A DNA stretch of 64,000 bases from assembly GCF_004341365.1 (NCBI RefSeq), contig NZ_SLXH01000004.1, positions 115,762 to 179,761 of the forward strand, read 5' to 3'. This DNA comes from Simplicispira metamorpha. Its GTDB lineage: Bacteria; Pseudomonadota; Gammaproteobacteria; Burkholderiales; Burkholderiaceae_C. Both the position numbers and the translations under genes were made by a program. The notes below the pieces were generated by a model that was given only the letters and a program-made list of their open reading frames with translations, had not been told where the DNA came from and ran no database searches. Below, in pieces: positions 1 to 10,219 of the stretch. Each line of letters opens with the position of its first letter. The stretch's first letter is position 1.

Positions 1-1
1 G

Positions 2-586
2 GAGCAGGCCGCCACTGAACCAGCGCGCCGCAGCTACTTTGCGCCAGCGGCTGCACAGTCGGACATGCCCGTGCCCGCAGCAGCCGCACCGTCTGAGGCG
101 CAGGCAGCGCCCGTGACCGTACCGGCACCTGCGCCAGCTGAAGCGCCCCAGCCCGTGCAGGCTGGCGCTGATCAGGCCAACGCTGCCACGGTGTCTGCCG
201 ACGCACCCGCCCCAGCGCCCGCCGCAACCGCCGCGCCAGCAGCAGCTGCGCCCGCAGCGGCTCCGGCCCCTGTAGCACCCGCGCCGGTAGCTGCGCCTGC
301 ACAGACCGCAGCCAACACCGGCACCATGCCGCGCGTGCAGCCCTATGTATTGCCCATAGTGCAGATGCAGGAGATTGCACAAAGCTGCGGCTTGCAGTGG
401 GTCAACTCGGATGCGGACAAGGTGGCCGCAGTACAGGCAGCCATTGCCGCAGAACCCCGCCCCGTGCATGTGCCGCGTCCACGGCCAGCGCCCGTCGTGA
501 TCGACGAAGGCCCGCTGGTGCTGGTGGAAACCCGCCGCGACCTGCGTGACCTGCAACTGCCGTTTGAGCAGCCGCCCCAGGCCTGA
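2..586 (+). CDS. rne: Ribonuclease E/G, C-terminal part (5' end outside window)
   Basis: The reading frame is open from the left edge, so only the last 194 codons are present. Most of it is a disordered Ala/Pro-rich stretch. It ends in a conserved block containing [20 protein letters not shown] and a terminal segment with [18 protein letters not shown] recognise this ending as the C-terminal tail of RNase E in Comamonadaceae, the membrane-associated endonuclease that processes rRNA and degrades mRNA. The catalytic S1 and DNase I-like domains lie upstream of the window and cannot be checked. A strong terminator follows 57 bp after the stop. The identification rests on memory of the family tail, not on catalytic motifs. 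Confidence 0.75.
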   Translation, partial: EQAATEPARRSYFAPAAAQSDMPVPAAAAPSEAQAAPVTVPAPAPAEAPQPVQAGADQANAATVSADAPAPAPAATAAPAAAAPAAAPAPVAPAPVAAPAQTAANTGTMPRVQPYVLPIVQMQEIAQSCGLQWVNSDADKVAAVQAAIAAEPRPVHVPRPRPAPVVIDEGPLVLVETRRDLRDLQLPFEQPPQA

Positions 587-642
587 GGCCCGGCGCATCC
601 CAGGGGCTGCGCGCTGCGCGCGCCCCTGCAACCATTCCCCAC

Positions 643-679
643 GCGCCGACCTGCTCACCACGGGTCGGCGCTTCTTTTT
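643..679 (+). terminator. Rho-independent terminator after rne
   Basis: A 9-bp perfect stem, GCGCCGACC at 643-651 and GGTCGGCGC at 663-671, is followed by TTCTTTTT. It lies between the rne stop and yaaA and should separate the two transcripts. Confidence 0.8.
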
Positions 680-704
680 GTGCCCTTTCGCCTGCACCCA
701 TGCC

Positions 705-1520
705 ATGCTGATCCTGCTGTCTCCCGCCAAATCCCTGGACTACGACACGCCCGTGCCCGCAGGGCTGGCCCACACCCTGCCACGCTTTATTCCGCAATCC
801 AGCCAGCTGATAGCACTGCTGCGCCAGCAATCACCGCAAGAGGTCGCCTCGCTGATGAAAATCAGTGATGCGCTGGCGGCACTGAACGTGGCGCGCTACG
901 CCAGCTGGACGCCGCAGTTCAGCGCCGACAACGCCCGCCAGGCCGTACTGGCTTTCAATGGCGATGTGTACGAGGGCCTGGATGCGCGCACCCTCAGCCA
1001 TGCCGAGCTGGACTGGGCGCAGGCGCACCTGGCCATCCTCAGCGGCTTGTACGGCGTGCTGCGCCCGCTGGACTGGATGCAGCCCTACCGGCTGGAGATG
1101 GGCACGCGCCTGCGCACCAGTGCGGGCAACACGCTCTACCAGTTCTGGGGCGCGCACATCGCGCAGTGCCTGAACCAACAACTGGCAGCCACCAGCAGCA
1201 ACGCGCCAGGTATGCCAGCAAAGGCCCCTACCACCGCGCCGGTCGTGCTCAACCTGGCATCACAGGAGTACTTCAAAGCCGTCGATTGCAAAGCGCTGCA
1301 GGCGCGCGTGGTGGAGTGCGTGTTTGAAGAATGGAAAGGCAGCCGCTACCAGATCGTCAGCTTCCATGCCAAGCGCGCGCGCGGCCTGATGGCGCGCTAC
1401 GCCATCCGCCAGCGCTGCACCCGGCCAGAGCAGTTGCAGCACTTTGATGCCGAAGGCTACGCCTTTGACAGCGCTGCCTCCACGCCCGACAGGCTGGTAT
1501 TTCGGCGCCGCCGCGATTGA
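705..1520 (+). CDS. yaaA: Peroxide stress protein YaaA (DUF328/UPF0246)
   Basis: A 271-residue protein starting [16 protein letters not shown], the diagnostic N-terminus of YaaA, a cytoplasmic protein that limits DNA and protein damage during peroxide stress by lowering free iron. The family motif region [11 protein letters not shown] and the C-terminal [13 protein letters not shown] block are present. The ATG at 705 is chosen because the family begins exactly there; the upstream in-frame extension to 546 overlaps rne and its terminator and is not family-like. An insertion of about 15 Ala/Pro/Thr-rich residues (near [17 protein letters not shown]) is unusual but in frame. The dioxygenase gene follows after 20 bp on the same strand, probably co-transcribed. 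Confidence 0.93.
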   Translation: MLILLSPAKSLDYDTPVPAGLAHTLPRFIPQSSQLIALLRQQSPQEVASLMKISDALAALNVARYASWTPQFSADNARQAVLAFNGDVYEGLDARTLSHAELDWAQAHLAILSGLYGVLRPLDWMQPYRLEMGTRLRTSAGNTLYQFWGAHIAQCLNQQLAATSSNAPGMPAKAPTTAPVVLNLASQEYFKAVDCKALQARVVECVFEEWKGSRYQIVSFHAKRARGLMARYAIRQRCTRPEQLQHFDAEGYAFDSAASTPDRLVFRRRRD

Positions 1521-1540
1521 ATCAGGCACAAAATACGGCC

Positions 1541-2440
1541 ATGACCCACAGCCACCACATCCCCACCACCCGTGGCGCTGGCGCAGTTGCTGCGGCGCCG
1601 GCCATCACCCCTGAACTGCGCGCCTGGATCATTGCCCAGGCACAAGCCAACGTGGCTGCACCCGCCTTGCTGCAGTCCATGCAGGCAGCGGGCTGGGACG
1701 AAGACGTGGCCCTGACCGCCCTGCAAACCACCCTGCGCGAGCACCTGGACGAAGTGGCTGCGCAGCGCGGCATGCCGCCCGCTGTGCCCGTACCCATGCC
1801 CGCCCTGCACGATTCACCCACACGCCTGGCGGTCGCTGACCGCTCCATCGACGTGCTGCTGTCCATGGCCAACCCACGGCTGGCGGTGTTTGGCAACCTG
1901 CTCTCGGGCGATGAATGCGAGGCGCTGATTGCTGCTGCGCGCCCGCGCATGGCGCGCTCGCTCACCGTAGCCTCCAACAGCGCCACAGAAGAAGTCAATG
2001 ACGACCGCACCAGCGACGGCATGTTCTTTGAGCGCGGCGAAATCCCCTTGGTGCAAGCCCTGGAAGAACGGATTGCGCAACTGCTGCACTGGCCTATTGA
2101 GAACGGCGAAGGTCTGCAAGTGCTGCGCTACCTGCCCGGCGCCCAGTACAAGCCGCACTACGACTATTTCGACCCCACAGAGCCCAGCACGACCCGCATC
2201 TTGCGCCGGGGTGGCCAGCGCGTAGCCACCTTGGTGATGTACCTCAACACACCAGCCCAGGGCGGGGGCACCACCTTCCCCGACGTTCACTTGGAAGTGG
2301 CCCCCCAGCGTGGCAACGCCGTGTTCTTCAGCTACGAACGCCCCCACCCCAGCACACGCACCCTGCATGGTGGTGCGCCCGTGCTGGCAGGCGAAAAGTG
2401 GGTGGCCACCAAGTGGCTGCGCGAACGAGAATTCACTTGA
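1541..2440 (+). CDS. 2OG-Fe(II) oxygenase, prolyl 4-hydroxylase family
   Basis: A 299-residue protein whose C-terminal half is a prolyl-4-hydroxylase-type double-stranded beta-helix. The HxD iron ligands are in KPHYDYFDP, the distal His is in RTLHGGAPV, and the 2-oxoglutarate-binding Lys is in GEKWVATKW. These enzymes hydroxylate peptidyl proline using oxygen, Fe(II) and 2-oxoglutarate; the bacterial substrate is usually unknown. The N-terminal 120 residues are a variable, Ala-rich helical region. The start is set at the ATG at 1541; a TTG at 1517 that overlaps the yaaA stop is an alternative. Both neighbours are on the same strand. Confidence 0.88.
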   Translation: MTHSHHIPTTRGAGAVAAAPAITPELRAWIIAQAQANVAAPALLQSMQAAGWDEDVALTALQTTLREHLDEVAAQRGMPPAVPVPMPALHDSPTRLAVADRSIDVLLSMANPRLAVFGNLLSGDECEALIAAARPRMARSLTVASNSATEEVNDDRTSDGMFFERGEIPLVQALEERIAQLLHWPIENGEGLQVLRYLPGAQYKPHYDYFDPTEPSTTRILRRGGQRVATLVMYLNTPAQGGGTTFPDVHLEVAPQRGNAVFFSYERPHPSTRTLHGGAPVLAGEKWVATKWLREREFT

Positions 2441-2468
2441 AGCGCTTTTCCCTCCTGCAAACCCCACC

Positions 2469-4625
2469 ATGACAACCCGCAAAAAAATATCCCTGCGCAC
2501 CAGACTGCTGCTGGTCGTGCTCATCGTTCTGGCAGGCTACGCCATCACGCTGACAGTGCTGACCCGCCAGGCTGGCAATCTGCAACACAAGACAGCGCTG
2601 CAATACACCACCCAACTGGCCGCCAACGAAGGCGCCAAGGCCACCGCCAACATAGAGCAGGCACTGGACTCCGCGCGCACCCTGGCACACGCCCTGGGCA
2701 GCCTGAAAACCGCCGGTCTGACCGACCGGGCCAGCGCCGACGCCTTGCTCAAAGGCGTGCTGGCGGGCAACCCGTCTTTTCTGGGCGTCTGGACGGGCTG
2801 GGAACCCAACGCCTTCGACGGCAAAGACAGTGAATACGCCAACCAGCCCGGGCATGACGCCAGTGGCCGCTACGTTCCTTACTGGAACCGTGGCAGCGGC
2901 ACCATCAGCGTCGAACCCCTGGCCGATTACGACAAGCCCGGCGCGGGCGACTTCTACCAGCTGGCCAAGGCCAGTGGCCAGGAGACCGTGCTGGAACCCT
3001 ACAGCTACACGGTGGCAGGCAAATCCGTACTGATGACCACCCTGGTCGCTCCCATCTTGATCGATGGCCGTTTTATGGGTGTGGCAGGCATTGATATGGC
3101 CCTGGCCAATTTGCAGCAAACCGTGGAAAAGATCCGCGTCTACGACACCGGCTACGCCAGTCTGCTGTCGAACAAAGGCATCTACGTGGGCGACCGCGAT
3201 GCAGAAAACGTGGGCAAAGATCTGGGCGATGGCCTGGAGCAGGCCAAACAGGCCATCGCGCAGGGCAGCATCTTGCAGACCAATTTCTTCAGCCAGCGCC
3301 TGGAGACCGACGTCACCCGGGTGTTCGTCCCCATCCAGATCGGCATGACCAAGACGCCCTGGTCTTTTGCCGTCACCGTGCCCAACGACACCATCCTCAG
3401 CGAAGTGCAGCAACAGCGTCTGACCGCCATCGGGCTGGGGGTTTTGAGCATTCTGCTGGTCTCTCTGGGACTGGCTTTTGCGCTTGATCGCCTGGTGCTG
3501 CGGCCCATTGGGGGCGAGCCTGACGATGCTGCGGGCATCACTGCGCGGGTGGCACATGGCGACCTGAGCCAGCCCATTGCCGTGCGCCCCCAAGACACCA
3601 CCAGCCTGATGGCGCAGTTGCAACACATGCAAAACAGCCTGGCCAGCGTGGTGGCCAATGTGCGCCAGGGCGCCGAGAGCGTGGCCACCGCCAGCGCCCA
3701 AATCTCCCAGGGCAACCACGATCTGTCCGGGCGCACCGAGAGCCAGGCCAGCGCGCTGGAACAAACAGCAGCCTCCATGGAGCAACTGGGCAGCACCGTC
3801 ACCCAGAACGCCGACAACGCACGCCACGCCAATGAGCTGGCGCGCAGTGCCTCCAGCGTGGCCGTCCAGGGCGGCGAAGCCGTGGCGCGGGTGATCGCCA
3901 CCATGAAGGACATCAACGACAGCTCGCGCAAGATTGCCGACATCATCGGCGTGATCGACGGCATTGCCTTCCAGACCAACATCCTGGCGCTCAACGCTGC
4001 CGTAGAAGCCGCCCGCGCCGGGGAACAAGGCCGCGGCTTTGCCGTGGTAGCCGCCGAAGTGCGCAGCCTGGCCGGGCGCAGCGCCGAGGCCGCCAAAGAA
4101 ATCAAGGCCCTGATTGGTGCCAGCGTGGGCCGTGTCGAGGTGGGTGCAACCCAGGTCGATCAGGCCGGCCAGACCATGACCGAGGTGGTGCAGGCCATCC
4201 AGCGGGTCACGGACATCATGGGCGATATCAGCGCGGCCAGTGCTGAGCAAAGCGCGGGCGTCGGGCAAATCGGTGAAGCCATCACGCAGATGGACCAGGT
4301 CACGCAGCAAAACGCGGCCCTGGTCGAAGAAATGGCCGCCGCCGCCACCAGCCTGCAAAACCAGGCCCAAGACCTGGTGCAAACCGTGGCCGTATTCCAG
4401 CTCGGTGCAGGCACCGGCGCGGCGCGGGCCACCCCCACCGCAGCGCCACGGCCAGCACCCGCGCCCACCCCGGCGCGTGTGGCCATGCCCGCACCGCGCC
4501 CGGCACCAGCGCGCCCCATGCCGGTACGCAGCAGCACGGCGCGCACCGCAGCACCCACCCTGGCCAATACCCCCGCCAAAGCCCCCCAAAGCCCCGGCAA
4601 GGACGACGACTGGGAGAGCTTTTAA
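2469..4625 (+). CDS. Methyl-accepting chemotaxis protein with periplasmic Cache sensor
   Basis: A 718-residue chemoreceptor. It has a first membrane helix ([17 protein letters not shown]), a periplasmic dCache-like sensor with the [15 protein letters not shown] and [16 protein letters not shown] blocks, a second membrane helix near residues 320-345, a HAMP-like linker, and a cytoplasmic coiled coil. The signalling tip is fully conserved ([19 protein letters not shown]). The protein ends in a Pro/Ala-rich linker and DDDWESF, which matches the xWExF tether that docks CheR/CheB on high-abundance receptors. The ATG at 2469 is chosen because it directly precedes the membrane helix. The ligand cannot be told from sequence; Cache sensors often bind amino or organic acids. 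Confidence 0.93.
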   Translation: MTTRKKISLRTRLLLVVLIVLAGYAITLTVLTRQAGNLQHKTALQYTTQLAANEGAKATANIEQALDSARTLAHALGSLKTAGLTDRASADALLKGVLAGNPSFLGVWTGWEPNAFDGKDSEYANQPGHDASGRYVPYWNRGSGTISVEPLADYDKPGAGDFYQLAKASGQETVLEPYSYTVAGKSVLMTTLVAPILIDGRFMGVAGIDMALANLQQTVEKIRVYDTGYASLLSNKGIYVGDRDAENVGKDLGDGLEQAKQAIAQGSILQTNFFSQRLETDVTRVFVPIQIGMTKTPWSFAVTVPNDTILSEVQQQRLTAIGLGVLSILLVSLGLAFALDRLVLRPIGGEPDDAAGITARVAHGDLSQPIAVRPQDTTSLMAQLQHMQNSLASVVANVRQGAESVATASAQISQGNHDLSGRTESQASALEQTAASMEQLGSTVTQNADNARHANELARSASSVAVQGGEAVARVIATMKDINDSSRKIADIIGVIDGIAFQTNILALNAAVEAARAGEQGRGFAVVAAEVRSLAGRSAEAAKEIKALIGASVGRVEVGATQVDQAGQTMTEVVQAIQRVTDIMGDISAASAEQSAGVGQIGEAITQMDQVTQQNAALVEEMAAAATSLQNQAQDLVQTVAVFQLGAGTGAARATPTAAPRPAPAPTPARVAMPAPRPAPARPMPVRSSTARTAAPTLANTPAKAPQSPGKDDDWESF

Positions 4626-4652
4626 GCCACTCGAAAGATAATGATAAAAATG

Positions 4653-4685
4653 GCTGCCAGCGCTTTTGCAATAAGCGCTGGCAGC
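4653..4685. repeat. Dispersed intergenic palindrome, GCGCTT/AAGCGC core
   Basis: A perfect 13-bp inverted repeat, GCTGCCAGCGCTT at 4653-4665 and its complement at 4673-4685, is separated by 7 nt. It lies between the chemoreceptor and queF. Related elements occur at 10099-10140, inside pbpC near 14245-14301 and as a half-copy near 30821. There is no clear T-tract, so it is a REP-like element rather than a simple terminator, although it may stabilise the 3' end of the upstream mRNA. Confidence 0.7.
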
Positions 4686-4719
4686 TATCATATCAATAGC
4701 AAATTAACCTTCCTCTGCC

Positions 4720-5571
4720 ATGACACCCCACACGCCCGAACAATCCCAGCTGGGCAAGGCATCGGCCTATGCCGACCAGTACGATGCCAGCCTGCTCTTT
4801 CCGCTGGCGCGCGCGGGCAAGCGTGCCGAAATAGGCATCACCGCAGCGCCCGCATTTTTTGGTGCTGACCTGTGGACGGCTTTCGAGCTGTCGTGGCTGA
4901 ACCTGCGTGGCAAGCCGCAGGTGGCGCTGGCGCACATCACCGTGCCCTGCGAAACCCCCAACATCATCGAGAGCAAATCCTTCAAGCTCTACCTCAACAG
5001 CTTCAACAACACGCGCTTTGCCGATGCTGCCGAAGTACAGGCGCGCATCCGTGCCGATGTGAGCGAAGCCGCCTGGCGCGGCGCAGCGCACCCGGCCACG
5101 GTGGGCGTGAAACTGCTGCTGCCCGACATGTTTGACCGCGAGCCGGTGCACGAACTCGATGGCCTGAACCTCGACCGGCTGGATGTGGAATGCACGCAGT
5201 ACCAGCCCGCCCCCGAGCTGCTCACGGCGCAATTCAATGAAGCCCCGGTCAATGAGGTGCTGGTCAGCCACCTGCTCAAAAGCAATTGCCTGGTCACGGG
5301 CCAGCCCGACTGGGGCAGCGTGCAAATTGCCTACAGCGGCCCGCAGATCGACCAGGAAGGGCTGCTGCAATACATCGTGAGTTTTCGCAACCACAACGAA
5401 TTCCATGAGCAGTGCGTGGAGCGCATCTTCATGGACATCTGGACGCGCTGCAAACCCATCAAGCTGACGGTGTACGCGCGCTACACCCGCCGCGGCGGCC
5501 TGGACATCAACCCGCTGCGCACCAGCCACCCGCAGGCGCTGCCGCGCAACATCCGGACGGCCCGCCAGTAA
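4720..5571 (+). CDS. queF: NADPH-dependent 7-cyano-7-deazaguanine reductase (preQ0 reductase)
   Basis: A 283-residue protein of the two-domain (long) QueF type that reduces preQ0 to preQ1 in queuosine tRNA modification. It shows the N-terminal [19 protein letters not shown] segment, the QueF motif [11 protein letters not shown] and the catalytic Cys in [13 protein letters not shown]. The conserved C-terminal [13 protein letters not shown] is also present. Length is as expected for the proteobacterial type. The start ATG at 4720 lies just downstream of the palindromic repeat. The gene stands alone; the next gene is convergent. Confidence 0.97.
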   Translation: MTPHTPEQSQLGKASAYADQYDASLLFPLARAGKRAEIGITAAPAFFGADLWTAFELSWLNLRGKPQVALAHITVPCETPNIIESKSFKLYLNSFNNTRFADAAEVQARIRADVSEAAWRGAAHPATVGVKLLLPDMFDREPVHELDGLNLDRLDVECTQYQPAPELLTAQFNEAPVNEVLVSHLLKSNCLVTGQPDWGSVQIAYSGPQIDQEGLLQYIVSFRNHNEFHEQCVERIFMDIWTRCKPIKLTVYARYTRRGGLDINPLRTSHPQALPRNIRTARQ

Positions 5572-5600
5572 CGCGCGGGCACAGCCGCACCTGGCCGGAC

Positions 5601-7166
5601 TCAAGGCAGCCGGAAAACGGCCAGAGTGCGCCCCAAAACGGCAGCGTTGTGGCTCATGGCGTTGGCCGATTGTGCCGAGGCATCGACCAAAGCAGCGTTC
5701 TGCTGCGTCACGCGGTCCAGGTCGATGACGGCCTCGTTGACCTGGGCAATGCCTTGCGACTGCTCGCGCGTGGCCATGCCGATCTGCCCCATCAGCGCAT
5801 TGACGTGGGCCACCGACTGCACCACCTCTTCAATCGTCTGGCGGGCCGATTGCATCTGCACCGCACCGCGCTCGGTGTGGGCGCTTGACTCACCAATCAG
5901 GGTACGAATCTCGCCAGCTGCCTTGGCGCTGCGCTGGGCCAGCGCACGCACCTCGGCGGCCACCACGGCAAAACCACGGCCTTGTTCCCCGGCGCGGGCG
6001 GCTTCTACGGCGGCGTTGAGCGCCAGGATGTTGGTCTGGAAGGCAATGCCCTCAATGGTGGCAATGATCTGGCCCATCTTGCGTGAGGATTGCTCGATCG
6101 CCTGTACCACCTCACTGACCTGGGCCACCGCAGCGCCGCCACGGCGGGCCAGCTCGGCACTGTGCGCGCTTTCTTTGAGCACCTGGTCGGTGGTGTCCAC
6201 CGATTGGCACACCGTGCTGGAGAGTTCTTCCATGGACGCTGCGGTCTGTTGCAAGCTGCTCGCCTGCGACTCGGTGCGCGCCGACAGGTCGTGGGAGCCC
6301 TGGGCAATCTCTGCGGAAATGCGGCCAAAGGCGCCGATTTCGCTGCGGGCATCGCCCACCACGGCGCGCAGGTTGACCTGGATTTGCTGCAAACGCTCCA
6401 TCAGCAAGGCCATGGGATGGCGCTCGCGGATACGGCGCTCGTCACCTGAAATGCTGCACCCGGCGATGGCGATGGCCACCTGGTTGGCATCGGCCAGCGC
6501 CCGGGTGATGCGGCGGTGAAAGCGCCACAAAATGAAGGCCGAGATGCCCATGACCAGTGCCGCCTGCAACATCAGCGCCAGGGGGCTATGGATCCAGCCC
6601 ATGGCCTGCGGTACCAGCGCTGCCGCCCACAGCGGCAGCATCAGGGCCACCAAGCGCTCGGTGAAGGTGGCGCGTTGCAGGCGCCCCAGGCGGTCGCGCC
6701 AGCCCGTGGGGCGGACATGGCCTGCGTGCAGGTAGAAAGTGCGCTTACCCGACTCACGCTCCTGGCGCACACGCTGGTAGAGGACTTCGGCCTCGCGCAC
6801 CTCCTCGCGCGTGGGCTTGACCCGCACCGACATATAGCCCTTGGGCTTGCCGTTTTCCATCAGTGGCGTGACGTGGGCGCGCACCCAGTAAAAGCTGCCA
6901 TCCTTGCGCCGGTTCTTGACGACACCCACCCAACTGCGGCCATTGCCGATGGTGTTCCACATGTCCTTGAACGCTTCGGGGGGCATATCGGGGTGGCGCA
7001 CCATGTTGTGCGGCTGGCCCATCAGCTCGCCCATCGCATAGCCGCTGACCCGGACAAAGGCGGCGTTACAGTGGGTGATGATGCCCTTGGCGTCCGTGGT
7101 GGACATCAACAATTCGTCTCCGGGAAAATCAAATTCGTGGGGCGTGACTGGCAAATTGGTACGCAT
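5601..7166 (-). CDS. Aer-like PAS-domain methyl-accepting chemotaxis protein (copy 1)
   Basis: A 521-residue receptor. Its N-terminal PAS domain has the Aer-type sequence TDAKGIITHCNAAFVRVSGY and the NMVRHPDMPPEAFKDMW block. Two hydrophobic segments near residues 175-225 form a membrane hairpin without a periplasmic sensor. The C-terminal signalling domain has a canonical [19 protein letters not shown] tip. Aer-type receptors sense redox state or oxygen, usually through PAS-bound FAD; FAD binding here is inferred. Start chosen at the ATG at 7166 (MRTNLPVT), which matches the start of the adjacent paralogue (MRINLPVT). The upstream in-frame Met at 7196 would add ten unrelated residues. Confidence 0.93.
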   Translation of the reverse strand: MRTNLPVTPHEFDFPGDELLMSTTDAKGIITHCNAAFVRVSGYAMGELMGQPHNMVRHPDMPPEAFKDMWNTIGNGRSWVGVVKNRRKDGSFYWVRAHVTPLMENGKPKGYMSVRVKPTREEVREAEVLYQRVRQERESGKRTFYLHAGHVRPTGWRDRLGRLQRATFTERLVALMLPLWAAALVPQAMGWIHSPLALMLQAALVMGISAFILWRFHRRITRALADANQVAIAIAGCSISGDERRIRERHPMALLMERLQQIQVNLRAVVGDARSEIGAFGRISAEIAQGSHDLSARTESQASSLQQTAASMEELSSTVCQSVDTTDQVLKESAHSAELARRGGAAVAQVSEVVQAIEQSSRKMGQIIATIEGIAFQTNILALNAAVEAARAGEQGRGFAVVAAEVRALAQRSAKAAGEIRTLIGESSAHTERGAVQMQSARQTIEEVVQSVAHVNALMGQIGMATREQSQGIAQVNEAVIDLDRVTQQNAALVDASAQSANAMSHNAAVLGRTLAVFRLP

Positions 7167-7301
7167 GCTGCGGGCTCTATGGTGAGGTGCGCGCAAGTAT
7201 AGGAATCGGGCACATCAGCACCCCTATACACCGCATGCACTGGTCTCTTTTATACAGTTTGTTGCAAATAAACGACAGGCAGCAGCACACTCCCCCGCGC
7301 A

Positions 7302-8864
7302 TCAGTTCAGGAGGAACACCTGCACCGAACGCGACAGCGCCGTGGAGTTACTTTTGAGCGCATCCGCCGAGGCAGCGGTTTGCTCCACCAGCGCGGCGTT
7401 TTGCTGGGTGACAGCCTCCAGCTGGGTGACGGCCTCGTTGGCCTGGCCAATGCCCACGGACTGCTCGGTGGTGGCCAGGCTGATCTGGTGCACCAGCTCA
7501 CTGACGCGCGAAACCGAGGCCACGACTTCGGCAATGGTTTTGCCCGCTTCTGCCATCTGGCGCGAACCGTCGGCCACCTGCGCTGCCGAGGCACCAATCA
7601 GCGTGCGAATCTCTTTGGCAGCGCTGGCACTGCGCTGGGCCAGCGCCCGCACTTCACCAGCCACCACGGCAAAACCCCGGCCCTGTTCACCCGCACGCGC
7701 AGCCTCCACGGCGGCATTGAGCGCCAGCAGGTTGGTCTGGAACGCAATGCCCTCAATCACCGAAATGATCTCGCTGACCTGGCTTGAAGAACGTTCGATG
7801 GCCTGCATGGCCTGGCCCACCTGCTGCACGGCCTGCCCACCCCGGCGCGCCACTTCGGCGCTTTGGGCGCTGTCACCAGAGACCCGCTCTGCGGTATCGG
7901 CGGTCTGGCGCACGGTGCTGGACAGCTCTTCCATGGCAGAGGCGGTTTTCTCCAGGCTCACGGCCTGGGCTTCGGTGCGCGCATACAGATCGTGGCCGCC
8001 CTGGGCAATGTCATCGGCAGAGCCCATGAAGCCTGCAATTTCAGAGCGCACATCGCCCACCACGGCACGCAGATTGACCTGAATTTGTTGCAAATTGCCC
8101 GCCAATGACCGCAAGGAGGGGGCGAAATGCTCGCTCTGGAGCTGGGTGGTCAGGTTGCAGGCTGCAATGTCGCGGGCAAATTGCCCGGCATCACGCATAC
8201 CGCGCACGATGCGCCCATGGAACCAGGCCAGCACGCCTGCAATGCCCGCCAGCATCAAACCCAGCTCGGCTCCCCAGGCCAGGGCACCTTGCCAACCCAG
8301 CCAGCGCGGCACCATGCCCACGATGACCACGCCCAGCAGCATCAGCGCCAGATTCTGCGTGGCAGAAATGCCCTCCACACGCTGCCACAGGCCACGCAGC
8401 CCCGGGTACACCACCCGGCCATGGTGCAAACGCAGGGTTTGGCGCTGCGCAGCATGGTCGGCGCGCAACTGCGCATACAACGCCTCAGCCTGCTGCACCT
8501 CAGCGCGCCCGGGCTTGGTGCGCACCGACATATAGCCACGCGGCTTACCGCCGTCCATGATGGGCGTGACGTTGGCACGCACCCAGTAAAAGCCGCCGTT
8601 TTTGCGCCGGTTTTTCACCAGCCCCGTCCAGGCGTGGCCGCGCCCGATGGTGGCCCACATGTCCTTGTAGGCCTGGGGCGGCATGTCGGGGTGGCGAATC
8701 AGGTTGTGGGGCTGGCCAATCAGCTCGTCATAGGCATAGCCGCTGGCGTCCATGAACGCTGTATTGCAGTGGGTGATGACGCCCTTGGTGTCCGTGCTGG
8801 AAACCAACATGCTCTGCGCGGGGTAATCGTATTCATCGTCCGTCACAGGCAGGTTGATTCGCAT
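7302..8864 (-). CDS. Aer-like PAS-domain methyl-accepting chemotaxis protein (copy 2)
   Basis: A 520-residue paralogue of the gene directly downstream (5601-7166), in the same order: PAS domain ([20 protein letters not shown]), membrane hairpin near residues 180-225, and signalling domain with the same conserved tip. The two copies differ throughout, so the duplication is old. Both are on the minus strand, separated by 135 bp. Neither ends in a CheR/CheB tether; this one ends SVQVFLLN. The role is inferred as energy or oxygen taxis. Confidence 0.93.
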   Translation of the reverse strand: MRINLPVTDDEYDYPAQSMLVSSTDTKGVITHCNTAFMDASGYAYDELIGQPHNLIRHPDMPPQAYKDMWATIGRGHAWTGLVKNRRKNGGFYWVRANVTPIMDGGKPRGYMSVRTKPGRAEVQQAEALYAQLRADHAAQRQTLRLHHGRVVYPGLRGLWQRVEGISATQNLALMLLGVVIVGMVPRWLGWQGALAWGAELGLMLAGIAGVLAWFHGRIVRGMRDAGQFARDIAACNLTTQLQSEHFAPSLRSLAGNLQQIQVNLRAVVGDVRSEIAGFMGSADDIAQGGHDLYARTEAQAVSLEKTASAMEELSSTVRQTADTAERVSGDSAQSAEVARRGGQAVQQVGQAMQAIERSSSQVSEIISVIEGIAFQTNLLALNAAVEAARAGEQGRGFAVVAGEVRALAQRSASAAKEIRTLIGASAAQVADGSRQMAEAGKTIAEVVASVSRVSELVHQISLATTEQSVGIGQANEAVTQLEAVTQQNAALVEQTAASADALKSNSTALSRSVQVFLLN

Positions 8865-8947
8865 AGGCAGGCCCCTTTAGCCGAAAAAATTCCCCCAGAC
8901 CATAGGGATAAAACAAAAAATGGCCGAATTTATGGCCCGATCTGTAA

Positions 8948-8963
8948 ACATTCATTTGAATGT
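8948..8963. promoter_or_regulatory. Inverted repeat upstream of Aer-like receptor
   Basis: The perfect inverted repeat ACATTCA-TT-TGAATGT lies 84 bp upstream of the receptor start at 8864, in an AT-rich patch (8880-9000). Its size and symmetry suit a dimeric regulator site, but no regulator is recognised. Confidence 0.35.
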
Positions 8964-9043
8964 AACATTTAGTGCCACAAAAGCGCAACTTTACTTACAA
9001 CTCGGCATCACCAGCGCGGTGCCGCTGTTCAACAGGCACAGGT

Positions 9044-9973
9044 TTATTGCAAGCACACCAGCAGCAAGCCGGCCACCACCATGAGCATGCCGGCTTTTTC
9101 TTGCCACAGCAGGTTCTCGCTCAGGATGCGGCGCGAGACAAAGTAGCTGAACACCACTTCGATCATGCCCAGCGTGCGCACCGGCCCCACGCTTTGCAGC
9201 GCGTAGGCGGTGAACCAGGCCAGTGATGCCGCAGCGCCCATGGCCCCCGTCAGCAGCGACACCCGCCAGGCACGCCACAGCGGCGCCAAGCCCTGGGGCG
9301 TGCGCCGTGCCACCCAAGCGCCCAATCCTATCGACTGCAAACTCTGCGCCAGCAGCACGCCCCAGGCGCCCGACACCCAGGGCGATGCAGCCCCCAGTGC
9401 CAGCGCTCCACCACGAAAGCACACGGTAGCAATCGCAAAACAGGCGCCACCGGCCAGCCCGTACAGCGCCGGACGACTCAGCCAGGCCGAGGCCGATAGC
9501 CACTGCGTCCGGTCGGCGGGCAGCGACAACACCACCACGCCCAGCGTGGCCAGCACCATGGCCAGCAGCGCCAGCGGCGTGGGCAGCTCGTGCAAAAACA
9601 GGGCAGCGAACAGCGCCACCTGCAATACCTCGGTTTTGGCCAGCGTGACGGCCACGGCAAAGTTGCGCTCCTGCATGGCCACCAGCAGCGCGGCCGTGGC
9701 GGCAATCTGGAACAGCGCGCCCAGCGCAATCCAGCCCACATAGACCAGGCTGAAGTCGGGCAACACCCGCGCGGCGGGCAGCCACAGGCACAGCAGCGCC
9801 AGGTACACCAGCGCAAACGGCAAGCCGTACAAAAAACGCACCAGCGTGGCAGGCAGGGTGCCAAGTTCAGTGGTCAAAGAGCGCTGGGCCGTGTTGCGCA
9901 CGGTTTGCGCAGCAGCGGCAAACAGCACCACCGGCACCCACAGCCAGCCGGGTTCATTCAGGGGAAGAGACAT
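9044..9973 (-). CDS. EamA/DMT family transporter
   Basis: A 309-residue, very hydrophobic protein with about ten predicted membrane helices in two halves, the 2x5-helix EamA/drug-metabolite transporter layout. Each half carries a conserved helix around an acidic or polar residue: AKTEVLQVALFAALFL in the first half and GMIEVVFSYFVSRRIL in the second. The start is set at the ATG at 9973 (MSLPLNEPGW) because the 42-residue upstream extension is Arg/Pro-rich and unlike a transporter N-terminus. The substrate is unknown; family members export amino acids or other small metabolites. Confidence 0.85.
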   Translation of the reverse strand: MSLPLNEPGWLWVPVVLFAAAAQTVRNTAQRSLTTELGTLPATLVRFLYGLPFALVYLALLCLWLPAARVLPDFSLVYVGWIALGALFQIAATAALLVAMQERNFAVAVTLAKTEVLQVALFAALFLHELPTPLALLAMVLATLGVVVLSLPADRTQWLSASAWLSRPALYGLAGGACFAIATVCFRGGALALGAASPWVSGAWGVLLAQSLQSIGLGAWVARRTPQGLAPLWRAWRVSLLTGAMGAAASLAWFTAYALQSVGPVRTLGMIEVVFSYFVSRRILSENLLWQEKAGMLMVVAGLLLVCLQ

Positions 9974-10098
9974 GGGGGGAACAATCCAGAAACCGCCGGC
10001 AGCCAACGTGCGCGGCGGGGCGCCAGCATAGCGCCAGGCCCCTGCGCGTGCGTGCGTGGTCGGCGATGGCTGCCTGAGCCAGCGGCGCAGATGCTTCA

Positions 10099-10140
10099 AA
10101 AAAGATAGCTACTGGCGCTTACCAGATAAAGCCCAGAGGC
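10099..10140. repeat. Copy of the dispersed GCGCTT-type intergenic repeat
   Basis: The segment AAAAAAGATAGCTACTGGCG followed by CTTACCAGATAAAGCCCAGAGGC has the family layout: A-run, GATAGCTAC, an imperfect palindrome around TGGCGCTT/AAAGCCCA. It sits between the 3' end of the lactate dehydrogenase gene and the EamA gene. Confidence 0.55.
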
Positions 10141-10219
10141 AGATTAGGGCTTAAATCGGGGTCTGGATTCCAATGGGCTCTGGTGGCTCCTGCCCTGAGC
10201 AAAGGCAAGAGCCCACGCA

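Noticed and set aside
4653..4685. Palindrome after the chemoreceptor as a Rho-independent terminator
   Set aside because: The stem is perfect but followed by TATCATATC rather than a T-tract, and similar elements occur elsewhere including inside pbpC.
2433..4691. 752-codon open frame antisense to the Cache chemoreceptor
   Set aside because: Gly/His-rich translation without motifs; the plus-strand receptor is unambiguous.
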